Positions 1-9,304 are shown, counted from the first letter of the stretch. The stretch is DNA of 64,000 nucleotides from Arthrobacter sp. NIO-1057 (GCF_900094805.1 NZ_FMAT01000002.1:186001-250000); one strand, 5' to 3'. Translations and numbers: made by a program. The notes: a model not told the origin generated them from the letters alone.

Positions 1-270
1 TGGCTGGCCAACGCGGTTAGCCTGCTCAGCAATCGCTTCCTGAGCCTGCTTCTTGGTACCAACGAACAGTACAGTGCCGCCGTGAGCAACAGTCTGCTTC
101 ACGAACTCGTAAGCGCGGTCGATGAACGACAGCGACTGCTGCAGGTCGATGATGTAGATGCCGTTGCGCTCGGTGAAGATGAAACGCTTCATCTTTGGGT
201 TCCAGCGACGGGTCTGGTGGCCGAAGTGGACGCCGCTGTCAAGCAGCTCTCGCATGGTTACGACTGGCAT
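1..270 (-). CDS. rpsB: 30S ribosomal protein S2 (partial, N-terminal part)
   Basis: Small-subunit ribosomal protein S2, needed for late 30S assembly and S1 docking. The first 90 residues are present and the gene runs off the left edge. The start [20 protein letters not shown] and the following [17 protein letters not shown] are the universally conserved S2 N-terminus. The start ATG at 268-270 is preceded on the minus strand by AAAGGAG, a strong ribosome binding site. The next gene upstream, on the opposite strand, is an M23 peptidase, a common arrangement in Micrococcales. Identification is certain; only the 3' part is missing. Confidence 0.97.
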   Translation of the reverse strand, partial: MPVVTMRELLDSGVHFGHQTRRWNPKMKRFIFTERNGIYIIDLQQSLSFIDRAYEFVKQTVAHGGTVLFVGTKKQAQEAIAEQANRVGQP

Positions 271-664
271 GTCGCAACTCCTTTCAGCAGTGGCGGACCG
301 GGCACACAAGCGCCCGCGGTAACTGCTCTTAGTTGTTCGGGTTGATGCAAATAGCCATTGTGGATATCTGCCCTAGTATGAGCCCCGAAGATGCTTGGCA
401 TCTCACCGTCAGTCCACCGATTCTCTCGGACCACTGGAACCTCAGGCCACAGACATATTTGACTGTGGAACCTCATACGCGAAGTCAATCTCCTACCTAT
501 TGCTCCCAGTTTTGGACACAACAATGACAGGAAACTGCTGTTTCAAGTGTACTACACGCATCGCTACTCAAGGCACTTAGTACCGTGATCTAGAGCCCAT
601 CGGCTTACCCACAATTCGTCGCGGGCTCTCAGCCTCAAGCGTTGCATCGTCAGACGCTGAAAGA
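271..664. other. rpsB leader / divergent intergenic region
   Basis: About 390 bases between rpsB and the M23 peptidase. On the minus strand it must hold the rpsB promoter and a long leader. A short GC-rich hairpin (CGGGC-8 nt-GCCCG) lies about 30 nt before the rpsB ribosome binding site. I see no convincing -35/-10 pair and no protein-like reading frame; the short open frames here lack ribosome binding sites and sensible composition. Confidence 0.4.
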
Positions 665-1207
665 ATGAAAACCAAAGTAGTTCTTTTGCGCCTCATAAGG
701 CTCCTGACGATGACCGTCAGTGTTGCGCTGACAACGGTTAGCACCGTCCCACCGAGCCAACCACAGCCACCGGCGCCGGCAGCGTTATCGATCAGTAGCG
801 GTTGGCGGTGGCCACTAACCGGTGAACCTAAAATCGTCGAGCCTTTTGACAAGCCAGCGGAAAATTGGCTTCCTGGGCATCGAGGAGTTGACCTAGGCGC
901 CAGTGAAGGAGACAAAGTCTTTGCTCCGCAGCGAGGGAAAGTCACGTTCGCTTCGAGGGTAGTGGACCGCCCTGTGCTGGTGATTGATCACGGCAATGGT
1001 TTCAAAACGAGCATCGAACCTGTCATCGCCGAGGCGAAAGTCGGCGACTGGGTTCAGGCCGGAGCCCACGTGGGAAACGTGGGAACCGGAGCACACTGCT
1101 CTGCTCGATGTATCCATTGGGGAGTGCGATTAAACGGCGAATATATTGATCCTGTTCTGCTCATTCGTGATCTGCGCCCGTCCATCTTGTTGCCGTTGAA
1201 TCAATGA
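665..1207 (+). CDS. Secreted M23-family (LytM-like) metallopeptidase
   Basis: Probable cell-wall peptidase or peptidase-like protein of 180 residues. A basic N-terminus and hydrophobic segment (about 5-30) form a signal peptide or anchor; the M23 fold covers about 68-165. GHRGVDLG gives the first zinc pair H72 and D76, and CIHWGVRL gives H151. In the usual HxH motif the first His would be at 149, where this protein has Cys; this C-x-H-W-G variant is seen in small actinobacterial M23 proteins as I recall, so catalytic competence is uncertain. It sits divergently from rpsB. Closely preceded by GAAAGA as a weak ribosome binding site. Confidence 0.85.
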   Translation: MKTKVVLLRLIRLLTMTVSVALTTVSTVPPSQPQPPAPAALSISSGWRWPLTGEPKIVEPFDKPAENWLPGHRGVDLGASEGDKVFAPQRGKVTFASRVVDRPVLVIDHGNGFKTSIEPVIAEAKVGDWVQAGAHVGNVGTGAHCSARCIHWGVRLNGEYIDPVLLIRDLRPSILLPLNQ

Positions 1208-1287
1208 ACAACGCCGCACCACTAGTTCCCTTTAGTTTCTCGGTAAGATGAAAGCCATCAAGTCAGGCACAGAGAGACGGGCGGTCC

Positions 1288-1599
1288 ATGAAAAAAGCGC
1301 TGATCATGACCGCGTGCATCGCTGCGTTAGGTCTTGGCATGATCTACGGTTTGTGGCAAGACGGAACGAAACCCGGTTTCGGTATCGTGCCCTTCATTTT
1401 GTTCGGCATAGCGTTAGCTGCAGGCTTCATTCGAAGGCTTATCGTGGCACGGCGTGCGGGAAATCTTCGCGAAGGTTTTGAACCGTTGAGAGATGCCAGC
1501 ACTGCTTTTGAGAATATAGTGGTAGGCCGAGACTCGGAGTTTCATCCCGGCATTGTTCAACATGATCTCCAGCGACCCCCTAAAGATCCCCTGGACTAA
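1288..1599 (+). CDS. Small membrane protein of unknown function
   Basis: A 103-residue protein with two predicted membrane segments, about residues 3-21 and 31-48, then a charged cytoplasmic tail of about 50 residues. No family recognised. It begins MKKALIMTACIAALG and ends close to a bidirectional terminator shared with the tRNA on the other strand, which supports it being a transcribed gene. No clear ribosome binding site beyond a purine-rich GAGACGGGCGG stretch. Confidence 0.55.
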   Translation: MKKALIMTACIAALGLGMIYGLWQDGTKPGFGIVPFILFGIALAAGFIRRLIVARRAGNLREGFEPLRDASTAFENIVVGRDSEFHPGIVQHDLQRPPKDPLD

Positions 1600-1646
1600 C
1601 AAAAATCGCCCGATAACTCGTTGACACAAGTTACCGGACGATTTTC
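1600..1646. terminator. Bidirectional intrinsic terminator
   Basis: AAAATCGCCCGATAACT pairs with AGTTACCGGACGATTTT (two mismatched or wobble positions) around a 10-nt loop. Both strands end in a T run, so it can end the small membrane-protein transcript (+) and the tRNA transcript (-). Confidence 0.8.
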
Positions 1647-1651
1647 ATCGG

Positions 1652-1725
<74 letters not shown>

Positions 1726-1824
1726 ACATGTGTTCACGACATTACGTCGGCAACCACACTCGAAATATTCTAGGGCATCACTAGCCGAAATGCCGATTTG
1801 GCTCACTGTTGGCCGTCACACGTA

Positions 1825-3012
1825 TCAATGTGTTGAAATCACTTCGCCACGGTAGAGAGCTTCAAAGGAGTCCATCGTTTTCTTTTGCGCGTGGTTCAAG
1901 ACCTTATGGTGGCCAGCTTCGCCAAACTTCTGCCGCTGTTCAGGATCCATAGACAAGATCTGATCCAGTTTCCGCGCGAGGTCTTCTCGGTCCCCCGGCT
2001 TAAACATGTACCCATTAACACCTTCATCCACTAGGTGTGGCAGGGCCATGGCGTTGGCAAGCACAACAGGCTTCGACGCAGAAAGCGCTTCAAGAGTCAC
2101 CAATGACTGCAGCTCAGCGGTACCTGGCTGGCAGAACACGTCACAACGCAGGTAGGCCAGGCGCAGTTCTTCGTCGCTGACATGTCCCAGGAAGCGAACC
2201 CGGTCACGGATCTGAAGATCATCAGCAATCTTTTCAAGGTGGCTTCGCTGCTCGCCGCCACCAACAATTTCAATAATCGCGTCGGGCACTTGGCGCATCA
2301 ACGGCAGCGCTTCGATCAGTTCGTTAATGTTCTTCTCGACTGCCAGTCGTCCGGCAAAGAGGATTGTTGGGTAATCATTTTTGATGATTTGTTCCCCAGG
2401 CTCCAGTTCATAGTTGCCAGCTTCAATACCGTTGGACAGTGGCAATACATTCGCAAGCTTGGCCCGCTCGCGCATGGCTTTTGCTGCCAATGGGGTTGGG
2501 GTGGTCACAGCGTTGGCCCGGCCGAAAATCTTGCCCATATCTTTCCAAGAATTATGAGCAACGATTCGTTTGAACCATCGTGGGAAAGGCAGGAACGGAT
2601 CAAGGTTTTCGGGCATGAAGTGATTCGTAGCCACGGAGCGAACCTTGTTTTTCTTGGCCCAGTCGATGGTCCGTTGACCGATCATGTAGTGACTTTGCGC
2701 GTGGACTACATCCGGCTTGATTTCGGAGAGCAGCTTGTCGATCTGCTTATTAACTTCCCAAGGGAAGACAATCCGGAAATATTCATGGGTCGGCACAGAA
2801 TGGGATTCCAGTCGGTGAACGATGGCTTCATCACGGATTTCGGTGAAGGTCTTGCCCTTATTGCCTCGTGCCGCCAGTACATGCACCCGGTGTCCTCGCA
2901 CGTGCATCTCGGTGGCGAGCCGGTAGCAAAACATCGCCGCGCCATTTACGTCAGGCGGGTAGGTGTCAGCTGCAATGACAATGGTCAGTGGTTTTTCCTT
3001 GGCCACGGGCAT
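1825..3012 (-). CDS. GT-B glycosyltransferase, family 4 (PimB/MgtA-like)
   Basis: Retaining glycosyltransferase of 395 residues, probably moving a mannosyl or glucosyl unit from a nucleotide sugar to a lipid or polysaccharide acceptor at the inner face of the membrane. The N-terminal Rossmann domain starts TIVIAADTYPPDVNGAA, containing the glycine-rich loop typical of GT4 enzymes. The C-terminal donor-binding domain has FAGRLAVEKN (about 219-228) and the E-x7-E pair E300/E308 in GTAELQSLVTLEAL. Actinobacterial homologues include phosphatidylinositol mannosyltransferases, but acceptor identity cannot be read here. It is transcribed toward the tRNA gene and away from the DMT-type gene region. 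Confidence 0.85.
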   Translation of the reverse strand: MPVAKEKPLTIVIAADTYPPDVNGAAMFCYRLATEMHVRGHRVHVLAARGNKGKTFTEIRDEAIVHRLESHSVPTHEYFRIVFPWEVNKQIDKLLSEIKPDVVHAQSHYMIGQRTIDWAKKNKVRSVATNHFMPENLDPFLPFPRWFKRIVAHNSWKDMGKIFGRANAVTTPTPLAAKAMRERAKLANVLPLSNGIEAGNYELEPGEQIIKNDYPTILFAGRLAVEKNINELIEALPLMRQVPDAIIEIVGGGEQRSHLEKIADDLQIRDRVRFLGHVSDEELRLAYLRCDVFCQPGTAELQSLVTLEALSASKPVVLANAMALPHLVDEGVNGYMFKPGDREDLARKLDQILSMDPEQRQKFGEAGHHKVLNHAQKKTMDSFEALYRGEVISTH

Positions 3013-3063
3013 CCTTAGTCGTTCACACGAATTTTGATTTGAATAAAAGTCTGGATCTTTAGT

Positions 3064-3975
3064 CTATTTCGACTCTGGCCGTGGTTTTTCGGCCTCTGCC
3101 TGGTTACGGCGCTCGATAACGTCCGGGTGATGCCTAGACAACGCGGCGACACCTACGATGGCTAACGCAGCAGCGACGAGCATCAGCACCGTAACAACTA
3201 ACGGAACATCCGGGCGCAGCTCACCGAGAATACTGGCTCCGATGATGATTCCGATGATCGGATCAATGACGGTCAGACCGGCGATCACTAGCTCTGGAGG
3301 GCCTTTTGAGTAGGCCTTTTGCACAAAATACGACCCAAGAAGTCCCGCGATGACCACGGCCACGCCTGCGATCCACGGCAATTGCAGGAAGCTACTATTC
3401 CCAATACCGAGAACAGCGATAGCGATAGTCCGCACCAGGACTGCAACGAAACCAAAAAGTACGCCTGCACCAACGATAAAGAAGATGGCGCCAAGCTTTC
3501 GATGGAAGAGGATCGTGGCCAATCCCACGATTGCTACCACCCCAGCAAGGATCAGTTCGATCAGGTGTGATTGCTCTTCGGTGACGGCATGACTGCTGTT
3601 AGTTGCAGTCACCGCCAGCAAGACGAACCCTACCGAACCGACCATGCAACTAATGATCGCCATCACGGTTGGGCGATTCATCGTGATATCAGTTTCTTTG
3701 GCGTTGACTATGGCTGTGATCACCAAGGCGATGGCGCCGATGGGCTGAACCACTGTCAATGGCGCGCTGGCCAAGGCGAAGACGTTCAGTGCCATGCCCA
3801 AGATCATCAATAGCAGGCCACCCATCCACCCTTTATTGGTGGCGAGTTTGCCCGCGTTCTTGAGCGTAAGATCCAACCCATCAACGGAATTGCGCACCGC
3901 AATAGATTGGAAGTGGGCGCCGAAGGCAAGACAAAAGGCACTGCATAGTGCCGCTGCAATAGCGATCCAAACCAT
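3064..3975 (-). CDS. DMT-superfamily (EamA/NIPA-like) membrane protein
   Basis: A 303-residue integral membrane protein with about nine hydrophobic segments, ending in a charged tail (about 275-303). The internal pattern, with APLTVVQPIGAIALV (about 72-86) and GLTVIDPIIGIIIGA in the second half, is the repeated DMT fold; the arrangement recalls NIPA-like magnesium transporters and actinobacterial 'DMT family transporter' proteins. Substrate unknown. It lies 50 nt upstream of the glycosyltransferase start on the same strand and may be cotranscribed with it. Confidence 0.75.
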   Translation of the reverse strand: MVWIAIAAALCSAFCLAFGAHFQSIAVRNSVDGLDLTLKNAGKLATNKGWMGGLLLMILGMALNVFALASAPLTVVQPIGAIALVITAIVNAKETDITMNRPTVMAIISCMVGSVGFVLLAVTATNSSHAVTEEQSHLIELILAGVVAIVGLATILFHRKLGAIFFIVGAGVLFGFVAVLVRTIAIAVLGIGNSSFLQLPWIAGVAVVIAGLLGSYFVQKAYSKGPPELVIAGLTVIDPIIGIIIGASILGELRPDVPLVVTVLMLVAAALAIVGVAALSRHHPDVIERRNQAEAEKPRPESK

Positions 3976-4063
3976 GTCAGTGCCTTTCTAGCCTAAATTT
4001 TTCATACAAGACGGGGTTACTCAGTTCTCGTGGGCGCTACCACACCGCCCCGTCAGTCAAAAC

Positions 4064-4903
4064 TTAGGAGCGCTTGAATAGAGCGCGAATGACTGCGCCC
4101 AGTGCCAGCGTTGAACCAGCCATCACCAGATATGGACGTGCCTGGTCTATACGTTGTCCACTGGCTCTGTCAGCCTCCGATTGATCTTCGGAAGACGAAG
4201 ACGAAGGTCGGACAAATCCACGAACCTTAGCAGCTGCCCCAGAAACTTTATCTCCGGCGTTCTGCGTAAATGAACGTACCTTGTCGATCTTGGCAAGTGG
4301 TGCCTGAACACTCTCACCTAGGTTGTCACGCAAGGCCTGAATCTGACGGCGACGACGACGGGTCCGAAGGATCAGCTCATCAGCACTTGGTGCCGGCGGC
4401 TTTGGTTCCTTCTTCTTGTCGTGCTCTTCGTCTGTTTCAGTCTTCTTCTTCAACGGTTCGTCGAGCGTGCTGACATCGAACTGGCTACCTTCCTTGAGCA
4501 CGCCCAAGTCATGGCGGATACCTCTAATTGCTGCTTCTGGCTTCAGCGGTAGAGCCTTCTTGACCTTGGCGTATCCAACCAAGCCCAAGATCACGGCTAC
4601 GAGCAGGAAGAAGCCTGCAACGATCAACGCTGCGGCCCATCCCGATAGCCAGATAGCCAGAACATTTACCAAGGTCACTACGACGGCAATCACAAAAAGC
4701 AGAACCACCAGGAGTGCGGCACCCGCAAACGCCGCAGCCATGCCAAGGCTAATTCCCTTGCCTTTGAGCACGGTTGTCGCGAGCTTGATTTCATCCGAGA
4801 GCTGTTGGGGAACAAGCTCCTTGAGTCCATCAACCTGTGCCTTAGCACTCTTGACGCTCGACTTTAAACTTTCGTCAGCTTGCGTCGATTCAGCTTCAGT
4901 CAC
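4064..4903 (-). CDS. Membrane protein of the phage-holin-like superfamily
   Basis: About 280 residues. Two strong hydrophobic hairpin segments (around 53-80 and 88-115) follow an N-terminal helical region, then a long charged, proline- and lysine-rich cytoplasmic stretch, a Ser-rich patch and a C-terminal hydrophobic segment. This is the make-up of the putative actinobacterial superfamily III holin (Phage_holin_3_6) proteins, which are chromosomal and have no proven holin role; nothing else here is phage-like. I prefer the GTG start at 4901-4903 because GGAG lies 5-8 nt upstream; an in-frame ATG 30 nt earlier lacks one. Confidence 0.65.
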   Translation of the reverse strand: MTEAESTQADESLKSSVKSAKAQVDGLKELVPQQLSDEIKLATTVLKGKGISLGMAAAFAGAALLVVLLFVIAVVVTLVNVLAIWLSGWAAALIVAGFFLLVAVILGLVGYAKVKKALPLKPEAAIRGIRHDLGVLKEGSQFDVSTLDEPLKKKTETDEEHDKKKEPKPPAPSADELILRTRRRRRQIQALRDNLGESVQAPLAKIDKVRSFTQNAGDKVSGAAAKVRGFVRPSSSSSEDQSEADRASGQRIDQARPYLVMAGSTLALGAVIRALFKRS

Positions 4904-5246
4904 GGTTTCTCCATATTCTCGATCGCGCAGCAACCGGTGTATCTCACGCTAGCACCCCGGTTACCCCAAACGACTCAGTCTTCAGACGTAAAACCCATAG
5001 CTCAAACTCATGCTGTGGGTGTAACTGTTAACGATTCGAAAGTCTATCGTCTAATCACCTGAGGTTATAGGAGATCCAGCCGATGCCTACGAACCACTTC
5101 AAATTACTTAGCCACACTAGCCGTTTTCAAGTACCGTGGAACCGAAGTGTTGCACGGGATCTGCTCCCAACTTCACCGGCTTCTCTAGCGATGGATTTAG
5201 GCACGGCCACCGACCAGCTAGATCTGAATAACGTAATCTGAAGTTC
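4904..5246. other. Intergenic region without recognisable gene
   Basis: About 340 bases between divergent genes. It must hold both promoters, but no clear sigma-70-like pair or repeat stands out. Base composition is AT-richer than the flanking genes. Confidence 0.35.
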
Positions 5247-6209
5247 ATGCGGGATTCGTTCAATAAGAAGCTGAACAAGCGCCGATCGCTGGCAACAAGC
5301 TCGGGTCAGCTCGATTGGTCACGTTGCTACTTCTTGATTCAGTCGCTGGCCGGTGCAATGTGGTGGATTGGTGTTTTCACAGTGCCCGGGATTCGCAATG
5401 CCACGCTTGGGCAACTGCCGGCCGAGCTCATTGCGTGGTTCGACATCCCGCTGTTTGTCTTGGGATCCTTACTCCTGGCTCTCGGGTGGCGTCAAGGCGC
5501 CTGCGTAGTACTTCCCTGGATCACTTTGGTCACCGCTGCGATGTTCATCTATTCGCTATTCACCGCAACCGCTGGGTTGGGCGCACTGATCATGATCGCT
5601 TCGTGGGTTTGCTCCCTACTCGCTACCACCCAGATGTTCATAGGACGAATTCCCAGTGAGCTTTTAATTCGTGGCCCATTTGCCTTTCGCACGGCCCCGC
5701 AGCGTAATGTCAAAGGACACTTTTGGCGTACGACTAACCAACTTCTGTGCTTTTGGGCTTTGTTCCTCTGCGTTATCCCTGCCATAATCCTCGTCATCGA
5801 GCGCCGGTTGAACGTGATGCTTCAATTCCCTGTCGAGTTGCGCCTCTTCGGTGTCCCTGTACTCATTTCGGCTAGCGCGCTAGGTATTTGGTCAGCTGTC
5901 ACCATGTCAACGCGAGGACAAGGCACTCCCCTACCTTCTTCCATGCCCAGCAGATTGGTCATTTCCGGCCCGTACCGCTTCGTCAGGAATCCGATGGCAG
6001 TTGCCGGAATCACGCAGGGAGTAGCAGTGGGGCTGATATCGAGTTCATGGCTCGTAGTGGTTTATGCCCTCGCCGGATCACTGCTCTGGAATTGGTTAAT
6101 TCGCCCCGAGGAAGAGGCGAACCTAGAAGAGAACTTCGCCGAAGAATTTAGGAACTACAAGCACAACGTTTCGTGCTGGGTTCCCACTATCCGCATCCGC
6201 CGTGACTAA
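5247..6209 (+). CDS. Isoprenylcysteine carboxyl methyltransferase (ICMT)-like membrane protein
   Basis: A 320-residue polytopic membrane protein. The C-terminal third carries the ICMT/phospholipid methyltransferase signature: GPYRFVRNPMAVAG (about 240-253), then RPEEEANLEENFAEEF and YKHNVSCWVP near the end, which in the family bind S-adenosylmethionine and the acceptor. The N-terminal half has four to five additional hydrophobic segments that I do not recognise. Bacterial members methylate membrane-associated small molecules or are of unknown substrate; true prenylated-protein methylation is not expected. Stands alone between divergent and convergent neighbours. Confidence 0.75.
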   Translation: MRDSFNKKLNKRRSLATSSGQLDWSRCYFLIQSLAGAMWWIGVFTVPGIRNATLGQLPAELIAWFDIPLFVLGSLLLALGWRQGACVVLPWITLVTAAMFIYSLFTATAGLGALIMIASWVCSLLATTQMFIGRIPSELLIRGPFAFRTAPQRNVKGHFWRTTNQLLCFWALFLCVIPAIILVIERRLNVMLQFPVELRLFGVPVLISASALGIWSAVTMSTRGQGTPLPSSMPSRLVISGPYRFVRNPMAVAGITQGVAVGLISSSWLVVVYALAGSLLWNWLIRPEEEANLEENFAEEFRNYKHNVSCWVPTIRIRRD

Positions 6210-6356
6210 AATTTTCGGGCCCCAGAATCACTTCTCAGAAACTTGCGTCATACCGTTACAACAGAAACCCAGAGAAATAATTGCTCTGATCTTCATGGCA
6301 CGGTGCTGTGCTGGTTCAAGGAAAAATTAGCCGGCACTCAGCTGTGGTCTCAAAAT

Positions 6357-6393
6357 GAAAAACCTCGATCCACATAATGTGAACCGAGGTTTC
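6357..6393 (-). terminator. Intrinsic terminator of tRNA-Asn (copy 1)
   Basis: On the minus strand AAACCTCG, a loop of about 17 nt and CGAGGTTT are followed by TTTTTC. It lies a few bases after the tRNA 3' end. Confidence 0.8.
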
Positions 6394-6399
6394 AGTAAG

Positions 6400-6472
6400 C
6401 TCCTCCAACTGGACTTGAACCAGTAACCCTTCGATTAACAGTCGAATGCTCTGCCAATTGAGCTATGGAGGA
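6400..6472 (-). tRNA. tRNA-Asn (GUU), copy 1
   Basis: A 73-nt cloverleaf on the minus strand: acceptor TCCTCCA/TGGAGGA with discriminator G, D stem GCTC/GAGC, anticodon loop CTGTTAA (GUU), T arm ACTGGTTCAAGTCCAGT. CCA is not encoded. Identical to the second copy near 30.2 kb, including a few flanking bases. Confidence 0.97.
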
Positions 6473-6611
6473 ATGCAACGAGTAATACTTTAGCACTGGC
6501 CAAGTCAGGTTTTCAAATCGGGAGGCCGTGGGTCCAGCGAACCTGATTTATCCCTGATTTCCCGCGATTTGCCCTTGTTCACCTCGCATATTCGACGAAT
6601 AAATAAGGTTC

Positions 6612-7685
6612 TTACTTTTTGTGATCTGACGCATATTTCGCGAGCTCCAGCAATTGCTGCGCTGAGCGTTCCCATGAGTAGTGCTCAGCACGTTGTACCG
6701 CGCGTTTAGAATATTCCGCCCAAGTATCCGGCCTATCCAAGGTACGAACTTGTTGCGCGAATCCGGCGGCATCATCGGCATCGGCATACAGGGCCGCTTC
6801 TTCGGCTACTTCTTTGAAGATTGGCATGTCCGTGACAACCACCGGAGTGCCCATGCTCATCGCTTCCACCAGTGGAAGCCCGTATCCCTCTTCTCTCGAA
6901 AGGGTAACCAACGCAGTACATTCCCTGAGCAACTGTTCATACTCTTGATCGCTCACACCGTTGTGGAACACGACGGTTGCTCCGTGCGGAATCAGTCGCT
7001 CGAGCTCCTGACGACGTGGCTCTTTGATAGCGCTGAGCAGGTGCAGCTCATAATCCGGCAAATGCTCCATGGCGTGAATCAATGTCTCAACGTTTTTGTA
7101 CTCCATGAAGGACCCCATATACAGCAAGGTCTTCTTGGGCGTAACTCTTGGATCACGCCGAGCAAAATCACCGGTCGGCGCATTAGAGACTATGCCGATG
7201 TGTTTGTTGGTCAAACGATGTTTGCGCATGAGACCGGCCGTTGTATGTGAAACTGTGGCCACCGCATCGGCACGATTCAGTAGCAACCTCTGAGGCCAGT
7301 AGACCTGATGGAAGAGAAACCATCCGAATCGAATAGGGGCCGGCAAGAACTTTGGTGCATGCGGATGCGCGTAGTAGATCAGATCGTGCAGCGTCAAGAT
7401 GACCGGGAATTTCCTGCCAAAAGTTCCCATGGTTTGCATGGGAGAAAACACGACGTCGGCGTTGAGCTTATTGATCTGCAAAGCCACTAAGGGCTCAAGA
7501 ACACTCGTTGGCGACGAAATCTTCAAATAGGGAACATCTGGCAACATGGCAAGCTGGCGAGTGTCATTAATCAGCATGATGACATCGGCCACTTTGCTGG
7601 TGGCAGCTATCAGGCCAGCGGTATAGCGGCTAATTCCATCATGGTGGGTAATGCGGGTGTATCGTGCATCGATAACTAGTTTCAC
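6612..7685 (-). CDS. GT-B glycosyltransferase, family 4
   Basis: A 357-residue glycosyltransferase. N-terminus MKLVIDARYTR with HHDGISRYT is the typical GT4 acceptor-side opening; LTLHDLIYYAHP (about 98-109) is the conserved central strand-loop. The donor-binding half has LYMGSFMEYKNV (about 188-199) and SREEGYGLPLVEAM with the E-x7-E pair E266/E274. Proteins of this type in actinobacteria are often alpha-mannosyltransferases of cell-envelope glycans; acceptor and linkage cannot be told from sequence. It shares orientation with the MFS gene upstream but is separated by 43 nt from it, so cotranscription is possible. Confidence 0.85.
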   Translation of the reverse strand: MKLVIDARYTRITHHDGISRYTAGLIAATSKVADVIMLINDTRQLAMLPDVPYLKISSPTSVLEPLVALQINKLNADVVFSPMQTMGTFGRKFPVILTLHDLIYYAHPHAPKFLPAPIRFGWFLFHQVYWPQRLLLNRADAVATVSHTTAGLMRKHRLTNKHIGIVSNAPTGDFARRDPRVTPKKTLLYMGSFMEYKNVETLIHAMEHLPDYELHLLSAIKEPRRQELERLIPHGATVVFHNGVSDQEYEQLLRECTALVTLSREEGYGLPLVEAMSMGTPVVVTDMPIFKEVAEEAALYADADDAAGFAQQVRTLDRPDTWAEYSKRAVQRAEHYSWERSAQQLLELAKYASDHKK

Positions 7686-7728
7686 GTGCGCAGTTGCCTT
7701 AGGTTTCTCGGTTCCAATACGTTCCAGC

Positions 7729-9027
7729 CTAGCGCTTCGATGGTTCTTGCAGGATCACAAAACTGAGTACCGCGAGCATGCTGGCCGCCACCCATGCGGC
7801 TAAGGCCGCTGGCGTTCCCATCACAGTGCCAAGCGTGCCACCGAATAGGCTGCCGGCGGGAACCGCCCCGAAGGTGATGAGGCGACGAGCGCTGAGCACT
7901 CTTCCCAGTATGTTTTCCGGGGTGATCTCAACCAACCATGAGGAGGCGGAAATGTTAAAAATCAAGGTAATGCTTCCCCAGCCCAATGCTTGGGTACCCA
8001 ATAAGGCAATGCTCCACATCTCGTTGGTAAAAGCGGCGCCTAGCATCATCAGAGCCAGCAGTATTTGAGTCGTTCCAGTCCACAGGAACAGCCTCGGTGA
8101 TGAAAACTTGTTAACTATTTTGGTTGCCAGCAATGCCCCTACAAGTCCGCCGATCCCGGCAATTGAGGCATAAAGCCCAAACCCAAATTCGCCAAAGCCG
8201 AGATCATTAATGACAAGGATGGCTTCCACGGAAGATCCAATTGCTAGGCCCAGATTAGATAGCGCCACCGCTACGGTAGTGGCGGTAAGTTGCCGGTTAG
8301 TGAACAGATATTTTAGGCCAGCCAGCATCGAGTCAGAGATGACGCTGTTAGCCCGATCTTCAGCAGCAATTTGCTCTTCGCGGTAGGTACGAACTCGCCA
8401 GGCCATCATGAAAGCCAAGACGCAAAGTGCTACGGCAACACTAAGCAACACAGGTGCGCCAAAGAGCGTAAAGCCTGTCCCGGCGAGCGCCGGAATAATC
8501 ACCGTCATGCTTTGATCTGCTGCTCCGAGCCGCGCGATGAGCTTGCTGATACGCGCATTCCTCGATTCGGAGTCATCACCAATCAGCTGAGGCACCGCGG
8601 AGGTTTGTGCAGTTTCGGAAAAGACGTTGCAGACCCCTAGGAGTGTGCACAGCAACATACCCATGGCGATGGTCAGCATTCCGCTGCTGGCGAGGATGGT
8701 CAGGCACCCTAGAATGACTAGTTTTCCGCCCAGACCAATGTGCAACAACCGTAGGGCCGTGTATTTATCAACGAGATGACCGGCCGGAATGCTCGCAAAG
8801 ACAAAGGCTAGGGAGCCAAGGGTGTTCAACAGGCCCATCTCAAATGCGTTTGCGCTCAAAGTGCCGACAAACAGCAAGTCGATCGTGATGTCCGTCAGCG
8901 TCCGACCGGCAGCATCAGTGGCGTTCGAACCTACTAGATGTCGCTGGCTTCGTTCATGCCGATCAGGTTCGCCCATCGGGCCCCGTTTCTCCCGAGGTCT
9001 AAAGAACTGAGCATATCGGATTACCAT
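7729..9027 (-). CDS. MFS efflux transporter (MFS_3/EntS-like), possible siderophore exporter
   Basis: A 432-residue major facilitator protein with about twelve membrane segments; SIPAGHLVDKYTALR (about 78-92) is the cytoplasmic loop motif A between helices 2 and 3. The family (MFS_3) includes the enterobactin exporter EntS. It is divergent from the siderophore operon across an intergenic region containing a DtxR/IdeR box, so export of the hydroxamate siderophore is the natural inference. An alternative ATG at 8976 has a better ribosome binding site (GGGAG upstream) and would remove 17 residues that precede the conserved fold. Confidence 0.8.
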   Translation of the reverse strand: MVIRYAQFFRPREKRGPMGEPDRHERSQRHLVGSNATDAAGRTLTDITIDLLFVGTLSANAFEMGLLNTLGSLAFVFASIPAGHLVDKYTALRLLHIGLGGKLVILGCLTILASSGMLTIAMGMLLCTLLGVCNVFSETAQTSAVPQLIGDDSESRNARISKLIARLGAADQSMTVIIPALAGTGFTLFGAPVLLSVAVALCVLAFMMAWRVRTYREEQIAAEDRANSVISDSMLAGLKYLFTNRQLTATTVAVALSNLGLAIGSSVEAILVINDLGFGEFGFGLYASIAGIGGLVGALLATKIVNKFSSPRLFLWTGTTQILLALMMLGAAFTNEMWSIALLGTQALGWGSITLIFNISASSWLVEITPENILGRVLSARRLITFGAVPAGSLFGGTLGTVMGTPAALAAWVAASMLAVLSFVILQEPSKR

Positions 9028-9260
9028 GAGTTTGCAATCGAACGATTTGTGTTATTTCACAAACCAATAAAGCTGAAGAAAACACTCCACTTCACAGGTC
9101 GCCTTGGTGAATAGATGAACCTTCAAACATCTAGTCAGACGGTAATTTACCACAGGTTGCTTCGAGGTAGGCGAAAAATGTCGAGAAAATCTCATCCTCT
9201 CAATACTTGAGTTACTCGGCTTGCATTAACTAATTGTCTTGTGCTGTTAATAGATTCTTG

Positions 9261-9279
9261 TTAGGTGAGCCTGACCAAA
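9261..9279 (+). promoter_or_regulatory. DtxR/IdeR iron box
   Basis: TTAGGTGAGCCTGACCAAA is an interrupted palindrome matching the actinobacterial DtxR/IdeR consensus (TTAGGTTAGGCTAACCTAA) at most positions. It lies 26 nt before the siderophore decarboxylase start and between the two divergent transcription units. Iron-loaded DtxR/IdeR binding here would repress siderophore synthesis. Confidence 0.85.
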
Positions 9280-9304
9280 TATCTATTGACACTATCTGAG
9301 GAGC

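Noticed and set aside
4064-4903. Prophage remnant suggested by the holin-like protein
   Set aside because: This holin-like superfamily is chromosomal in actinobacteria; no other phage gene or att site is present.
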